DNA from: Undibacter mobilis
Lineage (GTDB): Bacteria > Pseudomonadota > Alphaproteobacteria > Rhizobiales > Xanthobacteraceae
DNA: 64,000 nt
Direction: 5' to 3'
Assembly: GCF_003367195.1 (NCBI RefSeq)
Contig: NZ_QRGO01000002.1
Location: 496,001 to 560,000 of the forward strand
Below the pieces are notes generated by a model. It was not told the DNA's origin, searched no databases, and saw only the letters and a program-made list of their open reading frames with translations. The position numbers were made by a program, and so were the translations under genes. Each line of letters begins with the position of its first letter. Within the stretch, counting starts at the first letter, position 1. Shown piece after piece: positions 1 through 8,670 of this stretch.

Positions 1-1
1 G

Positions 2-1246
2 TTCAAGCCGGAAGATGCCCGCTCGCTGTCCTTGCGCACGCATTCGCAGACCTCGGGCTGGTCGCTTGCGGCTCAGGACGTATTCAACAACGTCGCCCGC
101 ACCATGATCGAGGCCATGGCGGCGACGCAGGGACACACCCAGTCGCTGCACACCAACTCGCTGGATGAGGCCCTCGCGCTGCCGACCGACTTCTCGGCGC
201 GCATCGCCCGCAACACGCAGATCCTGCTGCAACAGGAAAGCGGCACCACGCGCATCGTCGATCCGTGGGGCGGCTCCTATTACATCGAGAAGCTGACCGC
301 CGATCTTGCCGCCAAGGCCTGGGCGCATATCGAGGAAGTCGAAAGCCTGGGCGGCATGGCGAAGGCCATCGAAGCCGGCATCCCCAAGCTGCGCATTGAG
401 GAGGCCTCGGCCAAAACGCAGGCCCGCATCGACGCCGGCGTGCAGTCCGTGATCGGCGTCAACAAGTACCAGCCGGTCGACGAAGACCCGATCGAGGTTC
501 TCAAGGTCAACAACTCCGAGGTTCGCCAGAAGCAACTCGAGAAGCTGGCGCGCCTGAAAGCCGAACGCGATCCGGTCGCTCTCAAGGACGCGCTCGATGC
601 GCTCACCCGCGCCGCCACCGGCAACGGCAACCTCCTGGAGCTAGCCGTCGATGCCGCCCGCGCCAAGGCCACGGTCGGCGAGATTTCGGACGCACTGGAA
701 AAAGTCTTTGGCCGGCACGTTGCGTCGATCAAGTCGATCACCGGCGTCTACAAGCGGGAGGTCGGCATGACCCCGACAGTCGATAAGGTGCGCGAAGCCG
801 TCGAACGGTTCGAGGCCGCGGAAGGCCGCCGCCCTCGCCTGCTCGTTGCCAAGATCGGCCAGGACGGCCACGACCGCGGCCAGAAGGTCATCGCCTCGGC
901 CTTCGCCGATCTCGGCTTCGACGTCGATATCGGGCCGCTGTTCGCGACGCCCGATGAAGCCGCCCGTCAGGCGGTGGAGAACGACGTCCACATTCTCGGC
1001 GTGTCGTCGCTGGCCGCCGCGCATCTCACTTTGGTGCCGGAACTCAAGAAGGCGCTCGCGGCCCAAGGCCGCGAGGACATCATGATCGTGGTCGGCGGCG
1101 TGGTGCCGCCGCAGGATTACGACGCGCTGATGAAGTCGGGCTGCGAAGCCATCTTCCCGCCGGGCACGGTGATCTCCGAAGCGGCGCTGAAGCTGCTGAA
1201 GACGCTGCACCACCGCCTCGGCCACGACCAGCAGGCGGCGGAATAA
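2..1246 (+). CDS. methylmalonyl-CoA mutase, C-terminal part (cut by window edge)
   Basis: The protein isomerises (R)-methylmalonyl-CoA to succinyl-CoA, the last step of propionyl-CoA assimilation, using adenosylcobalamin. The reading frame is open from base 2, so the first part of the gene lies outside the window; 414 residues are visible. They cover the end of the TIM-barrel substrate domain (the stretch [11 protein letters not shown] and the later PWGGSYYIE are typical of the family) and the complete C-terminal B12-binding domain. That domain carries the DGHDRG motif, whose histidine (codon at 869-871) is the lower cobalt ligand, and a late GG region ([10 protein letters not shown]). The meaB chaperone gene lies 4.2 kb downstream on the same strand. 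The family call is near certain; scpA/mutB naming is a convention only. Confidence 0.95.
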   Translation, partial: FKPEDARSLSLRTHSQTSGWSLAAQDVFNNVARTMIEAMAATQGHTQSLHTNSLDEALALPTDFSARIARNTQILLQQESGTTRIVDPWGGSYYIEKLTADLAAKAWAHIEEVESLGGMAKAIEAGIPKLRIEEASAKTQARIDAGVQSVIGVNKYQPVDEDPIEVLKVNNSEVRQKQLEKLARLKAERDPVALKDALDALTRAATGNGNLLELAVDAARAKATVGEISDALEKVFGRHVASIKSITGVYKREVGMTPTVDKVREAVERFEAAEGRRPRLLVAKIGQDGHDRGQKVIASAFADLGFDVDIGPLFATPDEAARQAVENDVHILGVSSLAAAHLTLVPELKKALAAQGREDIMIVVGGVVPPQDYDALMKSGCEAIFPPGTVISEAALKLLKTLHHRLGHDQQAAE

Positions 1247-1265
1247 ATTGAAGACAAGGTTTCTG

Positions 1266-2048
1266 ATGAGAACGCATCTTGCGCTTCTCGGCTTTCTCGT
1301 TTTCGCCGGCGCCGCGATGGCGGCCGACGAACCGAAACCGGTCATCGCCACGGACGACAAGACCATCGAGGCGAGCGTCGTCATCGATCCGGCGTTGAAG
1401 TCTTATCCGGCGCTTTACGACAAGCTGCTCGCCAGCGGCAAGCGCGAATACGACAAGGCGCGCGCCGGGGCGGCGGCGGAATTCAAATCGACGCCCGACC
1501 TGTTCGGCGATGGCCGCAAGTTCTTCTACAGGCGCACCGACAAGCTCCGCAGCGCCATCGGCTCCTACATCAGTGTCCTGCGCAGCGATGACACCTTTGA
1601 GGGCGGCGCCCATCCCAACCATGTGATCGATACGCTTCTCTGGGACATGAAGGCAGCGCGCTTCGTCAACATCAAACCGTTCTTCAAGGAAATGACGGAT
1701 GGCGGGCCGACGCTCGAACGCCTCGCGCGTCTGATCCGCGCCGCGCTGGCCGTCGAGAAGAAGGCGCGTGACATCGAGGTTGCCAATCCCGACACGGATC
1801 AATGGATCTCGGCGGTCAAGCCGAAGATTACCGATATCGGCGGTATCGCTCTGGCGCCGTCAACCGAGGCCGGCAGGAGTTCCGGTTTCGTTGTCTATTT
1901 CTCGCCCTACGCCGTCGGACCTTATGCCGAGGGCGAATTCATCGTTTTCATTCCGTACACCGCATTTCAATCGGCGCTGTCGCCGGCGGGGTTGGCCTTG
2001 TTCGGCGGCACGCGACCCAAGAGCGACGAAGCCTTCGACGAGCGTTAG
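1266..2048 (+). CDS. exported DUF3298/RsiV-like domain protein
   Basis: This is a predicted secreted or periplasmic protein of about 260 residues. I chose the ATG at 1266 rather than the TTG at 1248 because AAGG sits six bases upstream and the protein then begins with a clean signal peptide (MRTHLALLGFLVFAGAAMA). A DUF4163/DUF3298-like fold follows; the motif FEGGAHPNH near residue 110 is the hallmark of this domain, also found in anti-sigma factor RsiV and in lysozyme-binding proteins. It begins 19 bases after the mutase stop, so it may be co-transcribed with it. No catalytic role can be stated; a binding or envelope role is inference. Confidence 0.75.
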   Translation: MRTHLALLGFLVFAGAAMAADEPKPVIATDDKTIEASVVIDPALKSYPALYDKLLASGKREYDKARAGAAAEFKSTPDLFGDGRKFFYRRTDKLRSAIGSYISVLRSDDTFEGGAHPNHVIDTLLWDMKAARFVNIKPFFKEMTDGGPTLERLARLIRAALAVEKKARDIEVANPDTDQWISAVKPKITDIGGIALAPSTEAGRSSGFVVYFSPYAVGPYAEGEFIVFIPYTAFQSALSPAGLALFGGTRPKSDEAFDER

Positions 2049-2217
2049 CGCGTCGCGTCCTGCGGCGCGCTCGGGCGACAACGCAGCCAAGAAATAGTCC
2101 GTTTGCATCGCACCATATGCGGCGCGCCTCCGCGATTGACCGGGCGGCGCGCGCGGCCCTAACATCACATCATCATACAAAGCCGGCGCATAGACCGGCG
2201 AACAGGGAGCGACACGC

Positions 2218-3210
2218 ATGACGAAGCTGACACGACGCGACTTCATGGCTGCAACAGCCATCGCCGGCGCCGGACTGGCGGCCGGAGCCAAGCCCTCTTT
2301 CGCGCAGAATTATCCGAACCGTCCGATCCAGATGATCTGCCCGTGGGGTGCCGGCGGCGGCACCGACGCGACCGCGCGCATCGTCGCCGCCCTGCTTGAA
2401 AAGGACCTCGGCCAGCCGATCAACGTCGTCAACCGCACCGGCGGGTCCGGCGTCGTCGGCCACTCGGCGATCGCCACCGCGGCGCCGGACGGCTACACGC
2501 TCGGCATCATCACCGTCGAAATCGCGATGATGCACTGGCAGGGCCTTACCCAGCTCACGCCGAAGGACTTCACGCCGCTGGCCCTGATGAACGAGGACCC
2601 GCCGGGCATCCAGGTCAAGGCCGACAGCGAGTACAAGACCGTCAAGGACCTCGCCGAGGCCGTCAAGAAGGCGCCGGCCGGCAAGTTCAAGGCCTCCGGC
2701 ACCGGCCAGGGCGGCATCTGGCATCTGGCCCTGGTCGGCTGGCTGCAGGCGCTCGGCCTGCCCGCCAATCATGTGACATGGGTGCCGTCCAACGGCGCGG
2801 CGCCGGCCATGCAGGATCTCGCCGCCGGCGGCATCGACTTCACCACCTGCTCGGTGCCGGAAGCCCGCGCCATGATCGAGGCCGGCAAGGCGCGCAGCCT
2901 CGCCTTGATGGCGCCGCAGCGCGCGGCCGCCTTCAAGGACATCCCGACGCTGAAGGAAGCGATGGGCATCGACTTCACCACCGGCGCCTGGCGCGGCTTC
3001 GTCGGGCCGAAGGGCCTGCCGGCCGACATGGCCACCAAGCTCACCGCCTCGCTCAAGAAGATCTACGACTCCAAGGAGTACAACGACTTCATGAGCTCGC
3101 GCGGCTTCGGCGTGGTCTGGGCCGATGCCAAGGGCTATGCCGACTTCATGGACAAGTCGGACAAGCAGATGGGCACGGCGATGAAAGCCGCCGGCCTCGC
3201 CAAGAGCTGA
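2218..3210 (+). CDS. tctC: tripartite tricarboxylate transporter substrate-binding protein (Bug/TctC family)
   Basis: This is the periplasmic receptor of a TctABC secondary importer, binding a carboxylate or related small molecule. The 330-residue protein has a Tat-type signal (TRRDFM at residues 5-10, then a hydrophobic run ending near PSFAQ). The mature part opens with YPNRPIQMICPWGAGGGTD, the standard Bug-family start in which the PWGAGGGTD loop contacts the ligand. The two membrane-subunit genes follow on the same strand. A strong 12-bp stem-loop separates this gene from tctB, which should favour higher receptor expression. The ligand cannot be read from the sequence. Confidence 0.92.
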   Translation: MTKLTRRDFMAATAIAGAGLAAGAKPSFAQNYPNRPIQMICPWGAGGGTDATARIVAALLEKDLGQPINVVNRTGGSGVVGHSAIATAAPDGYTLGIITVEIAMMHWQGLTQLTPKDFTPLALMNEDPPGIQVKADSEYKTVKDLAEAVKKAPAGKFKASGTGQGGIWHLALVGWLQALGLPANHVTWVPSNGAAPAMQDLAAGGIDFTTCSVPEARAMIEAGKARSLALMAPQRAAAFKDIPTLKEAMGIDFTTGAWRGFVGPKGLPADMATKLTASLKKIYDSKEYNDFMSSRGFGVVWADAKGYADFMDKSDKQMGTAMKAAGLAKS

Positions 3211-3222
3211 CAGGAAGCATCA

Positions 3223-3253
3223 CGGCGCGCGGGGTGTTACGCCCCGCGCGCCG
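3223..3253 (+). terminator. GC-rich stem-loop after tctC
   Basis: A perfect 12-bp inverted repeat (3223-3234 pairing with 3242-3253) encloses a 7-base loop just after the tctC stop. No T-run follows, so it is more likely an RNA-stabilising or attenuating hairpin between receptor and membrane genes than a full terminator. Confidence 0.7.
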
Positions 3254-3328
3254 TTGTCGCCGGCCGTGCAAGGCGGCCGGCAAAATTTTTGGCCTGACCT
3301 GAAATCCCGCAAGTTCTCTGGAGTTGCA

Positions 3329-3802
3329 ATGCGTGCGAATGACGCGATCAACGGACTGATCCTCATTCTTCTCTCGGTCGCGATGTTCGCCATGACGGCG
3401 ACCTTTCCGGCCTTTCCCGGTCAGCCATACGGCCCCTCACTGTTTCCCCGCGTTCTCGCCACGCTGCTGGTCATTTGCGGCGCGCTGCTGATGTGGCGCG
3501 GGCTCGCCGCGCGCCTCGCCGGCGCGCGCTGGGTCGAGATGGCGCCGTGGACGCGCGATCCGTGGCGCGTCGGCAGCTTCTTCCTCATGATCGTCTCGCT
3601 CATTGCCTACATCCTGTTTGCCGAGACCATCGGCTTCATCCCGACCGCCTTCGTTATGTTGCTGGCGCTGTTTCTGTGGTTCGGCGTGCGGCCGGTGGTG
3701 GCGATCGTCACCGCCGTAGTCGCCACGCTTCTGATCCACTGGTTCTTCGCCACGCTGCTGCGCGTGCCGCTGCCGCGCGGCCTGCTCGACCGAATTCTGT
3801 GA
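3329..3802 (+). CDS. tctB: tripartite tricarboxylate transporter small membrane subunit TctB
   Basis: This is the small membrane subunit of the Tct importer, about 157 residues. I chose the ATG at 3329 (MRANDAINGLILILLSVAM) because an upstream in-frame start at 3254 would add a hydrophilic extension overlapping the hairpin region. Four hydrophobic segments can be seen: residues 8-25, about 45-60, about 80-105 and 115-140. The FPxxPGQPYGPSLFPR-like stretch after the first segment is characteristic of TctB proteins. It lies between tctC and tctA, seven bases before tctA, so the two membrane subunits are co-translated. Confidence 0.88.
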   Translation: MRANDAINGLILILLSVAMFAMTATFPAFPGQPYGPSLFPRVLATLLVICGALLMWRGLAARLAGARWVEMAPWTRDPWRVGSFFLMIVSLIAYILFAETIGFIPTAFVMLLALFLWFGVRPVVAIVTAVVATLLIHWFFATLLRVPLPRGLLDRIL

Positions 3803-3809
3803 GGCCGCC

Positions 3810-5330
3810 ATGGACGCATTGATCACCGCCGCGGGCCTCGTTTTCGATCCGAGTGTGCTCTGGGTCATCGTCGCCTCCGCCGCCTTCGGCATGTTCGTCG
3901 GCGCCATGCCGGGGCTGACCGCCACGATGGCGACCGCGCTTCTGGTGCCGGTCACTTTCTTCATGGCGCCGGTGCCGGCGCTCGGCGCCATCGTCACCGC
4001 GACGGCGATGGCGATCTTCGCCGGCGACATTCCCGCCGCAATGCTGCGCATTCCTGGCACGCCGGCTTCCGCCGCCTACACCGACGAAAGCTATGCGATG
4101 TCGAAGAAGGGCGAGCTCGACCTCAATCTCGGCGTCAACCTCGTCTTCTCCGTACTCGGCGGCCTGATCGGCGTCGTTATTCTCATTTTCTGCGCGCCCA
4201 TCCTCGCCGAAGCGGCGATCAACTTCTCGTCGTTCGAATATTTCTGGCTGGCGCTGCTTGGCCTCACCTGCGCGATCTTCATGACGGCGGGCGACCCCTT
4301 GAAGGGGCTGACGTCGCTGATCTTCGGGCTGCTCATCAACTGCATCGGCATCGACCCGACCGCCGGCCATCCGCGCTTCACCTTCGGCAGCGTCGAGCTG
4401 TTGCAGGGCATCAGCTTCATCCCGGCAATGATCGGCATGTTCGCACTGTCGGAACTGCTGCGCGGCGCGGTCAGCGTCGATCAGCAGGGCGCGGTGCTGG
4501 CGCAGAAGATTGGCAACATTTTCACCGGCGTCTGGGCCGTTTTCAAGAAATACTGGTTCAACTTCCTGCGCGGCTCGGCGCTCGGTGTCGCCATCGGCGC
4601 CCTGCCGGGCGCCGGCGCCGACATCGCCGCCTGGATTTCGTTCGCCGTCTCCAAGCGCTTCTCCAAGACGCCGGAGAAATTCGGCACCGGCCACATCGAA
4701 GGCATTGTCGACGCCACCTCGGCCAACAATTCGGCGCTCGGCGGCGCCTGGATTCCGGCGCTGGTGTTCGGCATTCCCGGCGACTCGATCACCGCCATCG
4801 TCATCGGCGTGCTGTATATGAAGGGCATGAACCCGGGGCCGACCGTGTTCCTGCAGAACCCGCAATTCATCTATGCGGTGTTCATCATCTTCGTGCTCGC
4901 CAATATCCTGATGCTGCCGCTCGGCTGGGCCGCGATCAAATCGGCCAAGCAGATCCTGCGCGTGCCGCGCAACGTGCTGCTGCCGATCATCCTGCTGTTC
5001 TGTGTGGTCGGCGCCTACGCCATGACCAACTCGCCCTACGGCATCATCGTCATGCTGGTGCTCGGCCTGATCGGCTGGCTGATGGAGGAGAACGGCTTCC
5101 CGATCGCGCCGGCAATTCTCGGCCTCGTGCTCGGCGAGATGCTGGAGCAGAACTTCATGACCTCGATGATCAAGGCCGACGGCAACGCGATGATATTCTT
5201 CGAGCGGCCGATCGCCGGCGTGCTTGGCGTCGTCACCGCCCTGATCTGGGGGACGATGATCTGGCGCGGCATGATGGGGCGCAAGGCGACCCTGGCGCCG
5301 ACGGAGCCGGACCCGACGCCGGGGACGTGA
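3810..5330 (+). CDS. tctA: tripartite tricarboxylate transporter large membrane subunit TctA
   Basis: This is the 506-residue transport subunit of the Tct system, in the inner membrane, probably driven by a cation gradient. It has about twelve hydrophobic segments and the family's two repeated glycine/proline-rich signatures: GAMPGLTATMATALLVP near residue 30 and GALPGAGADIAAWISF near residue 265. The segment FGIPGDSITAIVIGVL near residue 325 is also typical. Length matches the family. Gene order tctC-tctB-tctA is complete here, unusually placed between the methylmalonyl-CoA mutase gene and meaB. Confidence 0.93.
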   Translation: MDALITAAGLVFDPSVLWVIVASAAFGMFVGAMPGLTATMATALLVPVTFFMAPVPALGAIVTATAMAIFAGDIPAAMLRIPGTPASAAYTDESYAMSKKGELDLNLGVNLVFSVLGGLIGVVILIFCAPILAEAAINFSSFEYFWLALLGLTCAIFMTAGDPLKGLTSLIFGLLINCIGIDPTAGHPRFTFGSVELLQGISFIPAMIGMFALSELLRGAVSVDQQGAVLAQKIGNIFTGVWAVFKKYWFNFLRGSALGVAIGALPGAGADIAAWISFAVSKRFSKTPEKFGTGHIEGIVDATSANNSALGGAWIPALVFGIPGDSITAIVIGVLYMKGMNPGPTVFLQNPQFIYAVFIIFVLANILMLPLGWAAIKSAKQILRVPRNVLLPIILLFCVVGAYAMTNSPYGIIVMLVLGLIGWLMEENGFPIAPAILGLVLGEMLEQNFMTSMIKADGNAMIFFERPIAGVLGVVTALIWGTMIWRGMMGRKATLAPTEPDPTPGT

Positions 5331-5419
5331 GGCGGCGCCCTCGGCTACGTCTTCAGTCCCGACCGTTTTCTTCGCGCCGCCGGTACCCCCGTCGCGCGAA
5401 AACGCTATAAAAAGGGCGC

Positions 5420-6406
5420 ATGTCCGCCCGCAGCCTTGATTCCAAAGTCCTATCCACAGCGATCCGCGCCGGCGACCGCGCCACGCTCGCCCGCGCCATC
5501 ACGCTGGTCGAGAGCACGCGCGCCGACCACCGGCAGACGGCGCATCGGCTGGTGCAGGAGCTGCTGCCGTCGACCGGAAAGGCCATCCGCCTTGGCATTA
5601 CCGGCGCGCCGGGCGCCGGCAAATCGACCACCATCGACGCGCTCGGCAGCTACCTCACCGGACAAGGCCACAAGGTTGCGGTGCTGGCGGTCGATCCGTC
5701 GTCGTCGCGCACCGGCGGTTCGATCCTCGGCGACAAGACGCGCATGGCGCGGCTCGCCATCGACGCCAACGCCTTCATCCGCCCCTCGCCGTCCTCGGGC
5801 ACCCTCGGCGGAGTCGCGGCCAAGACCCGCGAGACCATGCTGCTCTGCGAGGCCGCCGGCTACGACGTCGTCATTGTCGAGACCGTCGGCGTCGGCCAGT
5901 CCGAGACCGCGGTCGCCGACATGACCGACTTCTTCCTGGTGCTGATGGTCGCCGGAACCGGCGACGAACTGCAGGGCATCAAGAAGGGCATTGTCGAACT
6001 CGCCGACATGATCGCGGTCAACAAGGCCGACGGCGACAACATCGCCCGCGCCAATATCGCCGCTGCGGACCTGCGCAGCGCGCTGCACATCCTCAGTCCC
6101 CGCTCGCCAACCTGGACGGTGCCGGCCATCACCTACTCGGCCCTGACCGGCGGCGGTATCGACACGTTGTGGAACCATGTCACCGACTACCGGAACAAGA
6201 TGACCGCGTCGGGCGAGTTTGCGGCGCGGCGACGCGAGCAGCAGGTCAAATGGATGTGGACCATGCTCGAGGAGCGTCTCACCGCGCGGCTGCGCAGCGA
6301 TCCCGCCGTGCGCGCCAAACTCCGCCAGGCCGAAAGCGCGGTTGCTGCCGGCGCACTGTCTCCGACCCTGGCGGTCGAGGAAATCGCCGGGCTGCTGGGT
6401 TTGTAA
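5420..6406 (+). CDS. meaB: methylmalonyl-CoA mutase-associated GTPase MeaB
   Basis: This is a G3E-family GTPase that protects methylmalonyl-CoA mutase and gates delivery of adenosylcobalamin to it. It has 328 residues, the usual length. The Walker A motif GAPGAGKST is at residues 62-70, followed by the DPSSSRTGGSILGDKTRM switch region. VETVGVGQSE near residue 155 corresponds to the second switch, and NKAD near residue 200 is the guanine-specificity motif. It is the functional partner of the mutase at the left edge, from which it is separated by an exported protein gene and the tctCBA cassette. Sequence alone separates it well from the related HypB and CobW families. Confidence 0.95.
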   Translation: MSARSLDSKVLSTAIRAGDRATLARAITLVESTRADHRQTAHRLVQELLPSTGKAIRLGITGAPGAGKSTTIDALGSYLTGQGHKVAVLAVDPSSSRTGGSILGDKTRMARLAIDANAFIRPSPSSGTLGGVAAKTRETMLLCEAAGYDVVIVETVGVGQSETAVADMTDFFLVLMVAGTGDELQGIKKGIVELADMIAVNKADGDNIARANIAAADLRSALHILSPRSPTWTVPAITYSALTGGGIDTLWNHVTDYRNKMTASGEFAARRREQQVKWMWTMLEERLTARLRSDPAVRAKLRQAESAVAAGALSPTLAVEEIAGLLGL

Positions 6407-6458
6407 GCCGCTATCGCAGTGCGAAATGCGGCGCTTTTCTACCCTCGATAAACTCGCA

Positions 6459-6474
6459 TTAACTCCGGCTTAAC
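6459..6474 (+). promoter_or_regulatory. CtrA-type binding site in front of a chemoreceptor gene
   Basis: The sequence TTAA, seven bases, then TTAAC matches the full CtrA consensus of alphaproteobacteria. It lies about 50 bases before the chemoreceptor start codon, where a cell-cycle regulator of motility genes would be expected to act. Binding itself is inferred. Confidence 0.6.
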
Positions 6475-6524
6475 ACCCTTTAAACGCATGGACTCTACGG
6501 TCCGATGAAAGCCGGGATCAGCCA

Positions 6525-8000
6525 ATGCGGATCGGAACTTTCTTCGCCGCGCTCAAAAGCGGTTTGGCCAAAATTACGGCCGTCGGGCTCGTTGCCTTCA
6601 GCGCAACTTTCGCCCTTGTACTGACCATCGCGTCCATCATTCCGCCTGTCGGCATATCGCGTGAAGTCGTGATTGTCCTTTGCGCAGTGCTCGCTGCCGT
6701 CGTCGGACAATTAACCGCCACCGCAACAGCAGCACGTTTCACGCGCCGCCAGCGCCGCACCAGCGAGCAGATCCGCCGCGCGCTCAACAGTATGCCGCAT
6801 GGCCTGAGCATGTTCGATGACAACGAACAACTCGTTGTCTGCAATCAGCTCTATTACAGCATGTACGACCTGTCGCCGGACGACGTGAAGGTCGGCTCCA
6901 CCTTGTCGCAGGTGCTGGCGCGCCGCGTTGCCAAAGGCCTGTTCAAGCTCGATCCGCAGGAATACCGCGAGAAGTTTCTCAAGGCCTATCGCGAAGGCCG
7001 CACCACCACCGCCGAGATCGACGCCGGCCGGGGCCGCCTCTACCTCATCACCAATCACCCGATCCAGGGCGGCGGCTGGATTACAACGCACGAGGATATC
7101 ACCGAACGCCGCGCCGCCGAGAAGAGCCGCATCGCCAGCGAACATCAGGAAAGGCGCCGGTCCGCCACCGAAGCGGCGATCAACGAATTCCGTCAGGGCG
7201 CCGAGACGCTGCTGAAAACCGTTGCCGACAGCGCCACCGAGATGCACGCCACCGCCGCGGCGCTGCTCGAGGCTTCCGGCCGCACCACCTTGCGCGCCGA
7301 AGATGCCCAGCGCACGTCGCAGGAAGCGGTGACCAATGTCGAGACGGTGGCGGCCGCGGTGGAGCAACTGTCGGCGTCGGCATCGGAAGTGGATGAGCGG
7401 CTCATGCGCGCCACGCAGATCGTGCGCGTCACGCTCGATGAAGCTTACGTCACCAATGAAGACATCAAGCGGCTGGCGCGCGCCGCGGACAAGATCGGCG
7501 ACGTGGTCAAGCTGATCCGCAACATTGCCGGACAGACCAACCTGCTGGCCCTAAACGCCACCATCGAGGCGGCGCGCTCCGGCGCCGCCGGCCGCGGCTT
7601 CGCGGTGGTCGCCAGCGAGGTCAAGGCGCTCGCCGTGCAGACCGCCAGCGCCACCGAGGATATCTCAGCGCAGATCCTCGAAATCCAGAAATCCACGCAG
7701 GATTCGGTCGAGGCCATCGGCCGCATTGCCAACCGCATCGACGAAATCAACAGCCACACCACGTCGATCTCGGCGTCGGTGCAGCAGCAGGCGAGCGCCA
7801 CCGGCTCGATCTCGCACAATGTAACGAGCACCGCGCGCGGCTCGAAGATCATCGACACCGTGCTCGGCGAGGTGGTCGATGCCGCCAGCGGCACGCAGCA
7901 TTCGGCGCAGACGGTGCTGACGGCCTCCGAAGCGGTCGAGAAGGCCAGCGCCAATTTGAAGAGCGAAGTCGAACGCTTCCTGATCAAGGTGGCGATGTAA
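6525..8000 (+). CDS. methyl-accepting chemotaxis protein with cytoplasmic PAS domain
   Basis: This is a 491-residue chemoreceptor that would signal through CheA/CheW. Two hydrophobic segments (about residues 17-42 and 47-70) with almost no periplasmic loop anchor it. A PAS domain follows at about residues 85-195 ([19 protein letters not shown] is the typical PAS-7 start), so sensing is probably intracellular. The signalling domain spans about 230-491 and contains the highly conserved hairpin tip [19 protein letters not shown] and the AGRGFAVVA stretch. No HAMP domain is evident. A perfect CtrA-type box sits just upstream. Confidence 0.9.
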   Translation: MRIGTFFAALKSGLAKITAVGLVAFSATFALVLTIASIIPPVGISREVVIVLCAVLAAVVGQLTATATAARFTRRQRRTSEQIRRALNSMPHGLSMFDDNEQLVVCNQLYYSMYDLSPDDVKVGSTLSQVLARRVAKGLFKLDPQEYREKFLKAYREGRTTTAEIDAGRGRLYLITNHPIQGGGWITTHEDITERRAAEKSRIASEHQERRRSATEAAINEFRQGAETLLKTVADSATEMHATAAALLEASGRTTLRAEDAQRTSQEAVTNVETVAAAVEQLSASASEVDERLMRATQIVRVTLDEAYVTNEDIKRLARAADKIGDVVKLIRNIAGQTNLLALNATIEAARSGAAGRGFAVVASEVKALAVQTASATEDISAQILEIQKSTQDSVEAIGRIANRIDEINSHTTSISASVQQQASATGSISHNVTSTARGSKIIDTVLGEVVDAASGTQHSAQTVLTASEAVEKASANLKSEVERFLIKVAM

Positions 8001-8025
8001 CGACGCGTTCGGCTAAGCTGCCTTG

Positions 8026-8646
8026 ATGCCCACCCTCCTCATCACCGGCTTCGGCCCCTTTCCCGGCGCGCCATATAATCCGACGGTGAAGCTGGTGCGC
8101 GCGCTGGCCCGCCTGAGGCGACCGGCGCTGGCGGGCACGACCATCGTCACGCACATTTTCACGACCAGCTATGCCGCCGTCGATCGCGACCTGCCGGCGC
8201 TGATCGCAGAGTACAAGCCCGATGCGTTGCTGATGTTCGGGCTGCATGGCCGGGCCCGAGCCATCCGCATCGAGACGCGGGCGCGCAACGCGCTCGCCTT
8301 GCTGCCGGACGCCTCCGGCAAGGTACTAGGGCGGGGCGTCATCGCACCGGAAGCTCCGTCCGCACGCAGGATGCCTATGCCGGCGCAACGCCTGCTTGCC
8401 GCGGCGCGCGAGACGCGCTTGCCTGCTGTCCTGTCGCGTGATGCCGGGCGCTATCTGTGCAACTATCTGTGCTGGCGTGCGGTGGACAGCGGCGTGCGGC
8501 TCGCCGCCTTCGTCCACGTACCGAAGGTGGCGCGCTTTGCGCGGCCATCCAGGGCGGGCTCGAACAGGCCCTTCACTGCGACCGATCTCGCCCGTGTTGG
8601 CGAGACAATGCTGGTGGCTTTACACGCCGCCGTTAACCGGACCTAA
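8026..8646 (+). CDS. pyroglutamyl-peptidase I-like cysteine peptidase (C15)
   Basis: This is a 206-residue cytosolic protein of peptidase family C15, which removes N-terminal pyroglutamate from peptides. The start GFGPFPGAPYNPT (residues 8-20) is the family signature. The catalytic cysteine is C145 in RYLCNYLCW and the histidine is H164 in VHVPK. The glutamate that completes the triad is plausibly in IRIETRARN. The sequence is more divergent than classical Pcp, with an arginine- and alanine-rich middle part, so the natural substrate may differ. The gene starts 25 bases after the chemoreceptor stop. Confidence 0.75.
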   Translation: MPTLLITGFGPFPGAPYNPTVKLVRALARLRRPALAGTTIVTHIFTTSYAAVDRDLPALIAEYKPDALLMFGLHGRARAIRIETRARNALALLPDASGKVLGRGVIAPEAPSARRMPMPAQRLLAAARETRLPAVLSRDAGRYLCNYLCWRAVDSGVRLAAFVHVPKVARFARPSRAGSNRPFTATDLARVGETMLVALHAAVNRT

Positions 8647-8670
8647 GCCGGTCCCGCGCATTCTGGTGCC

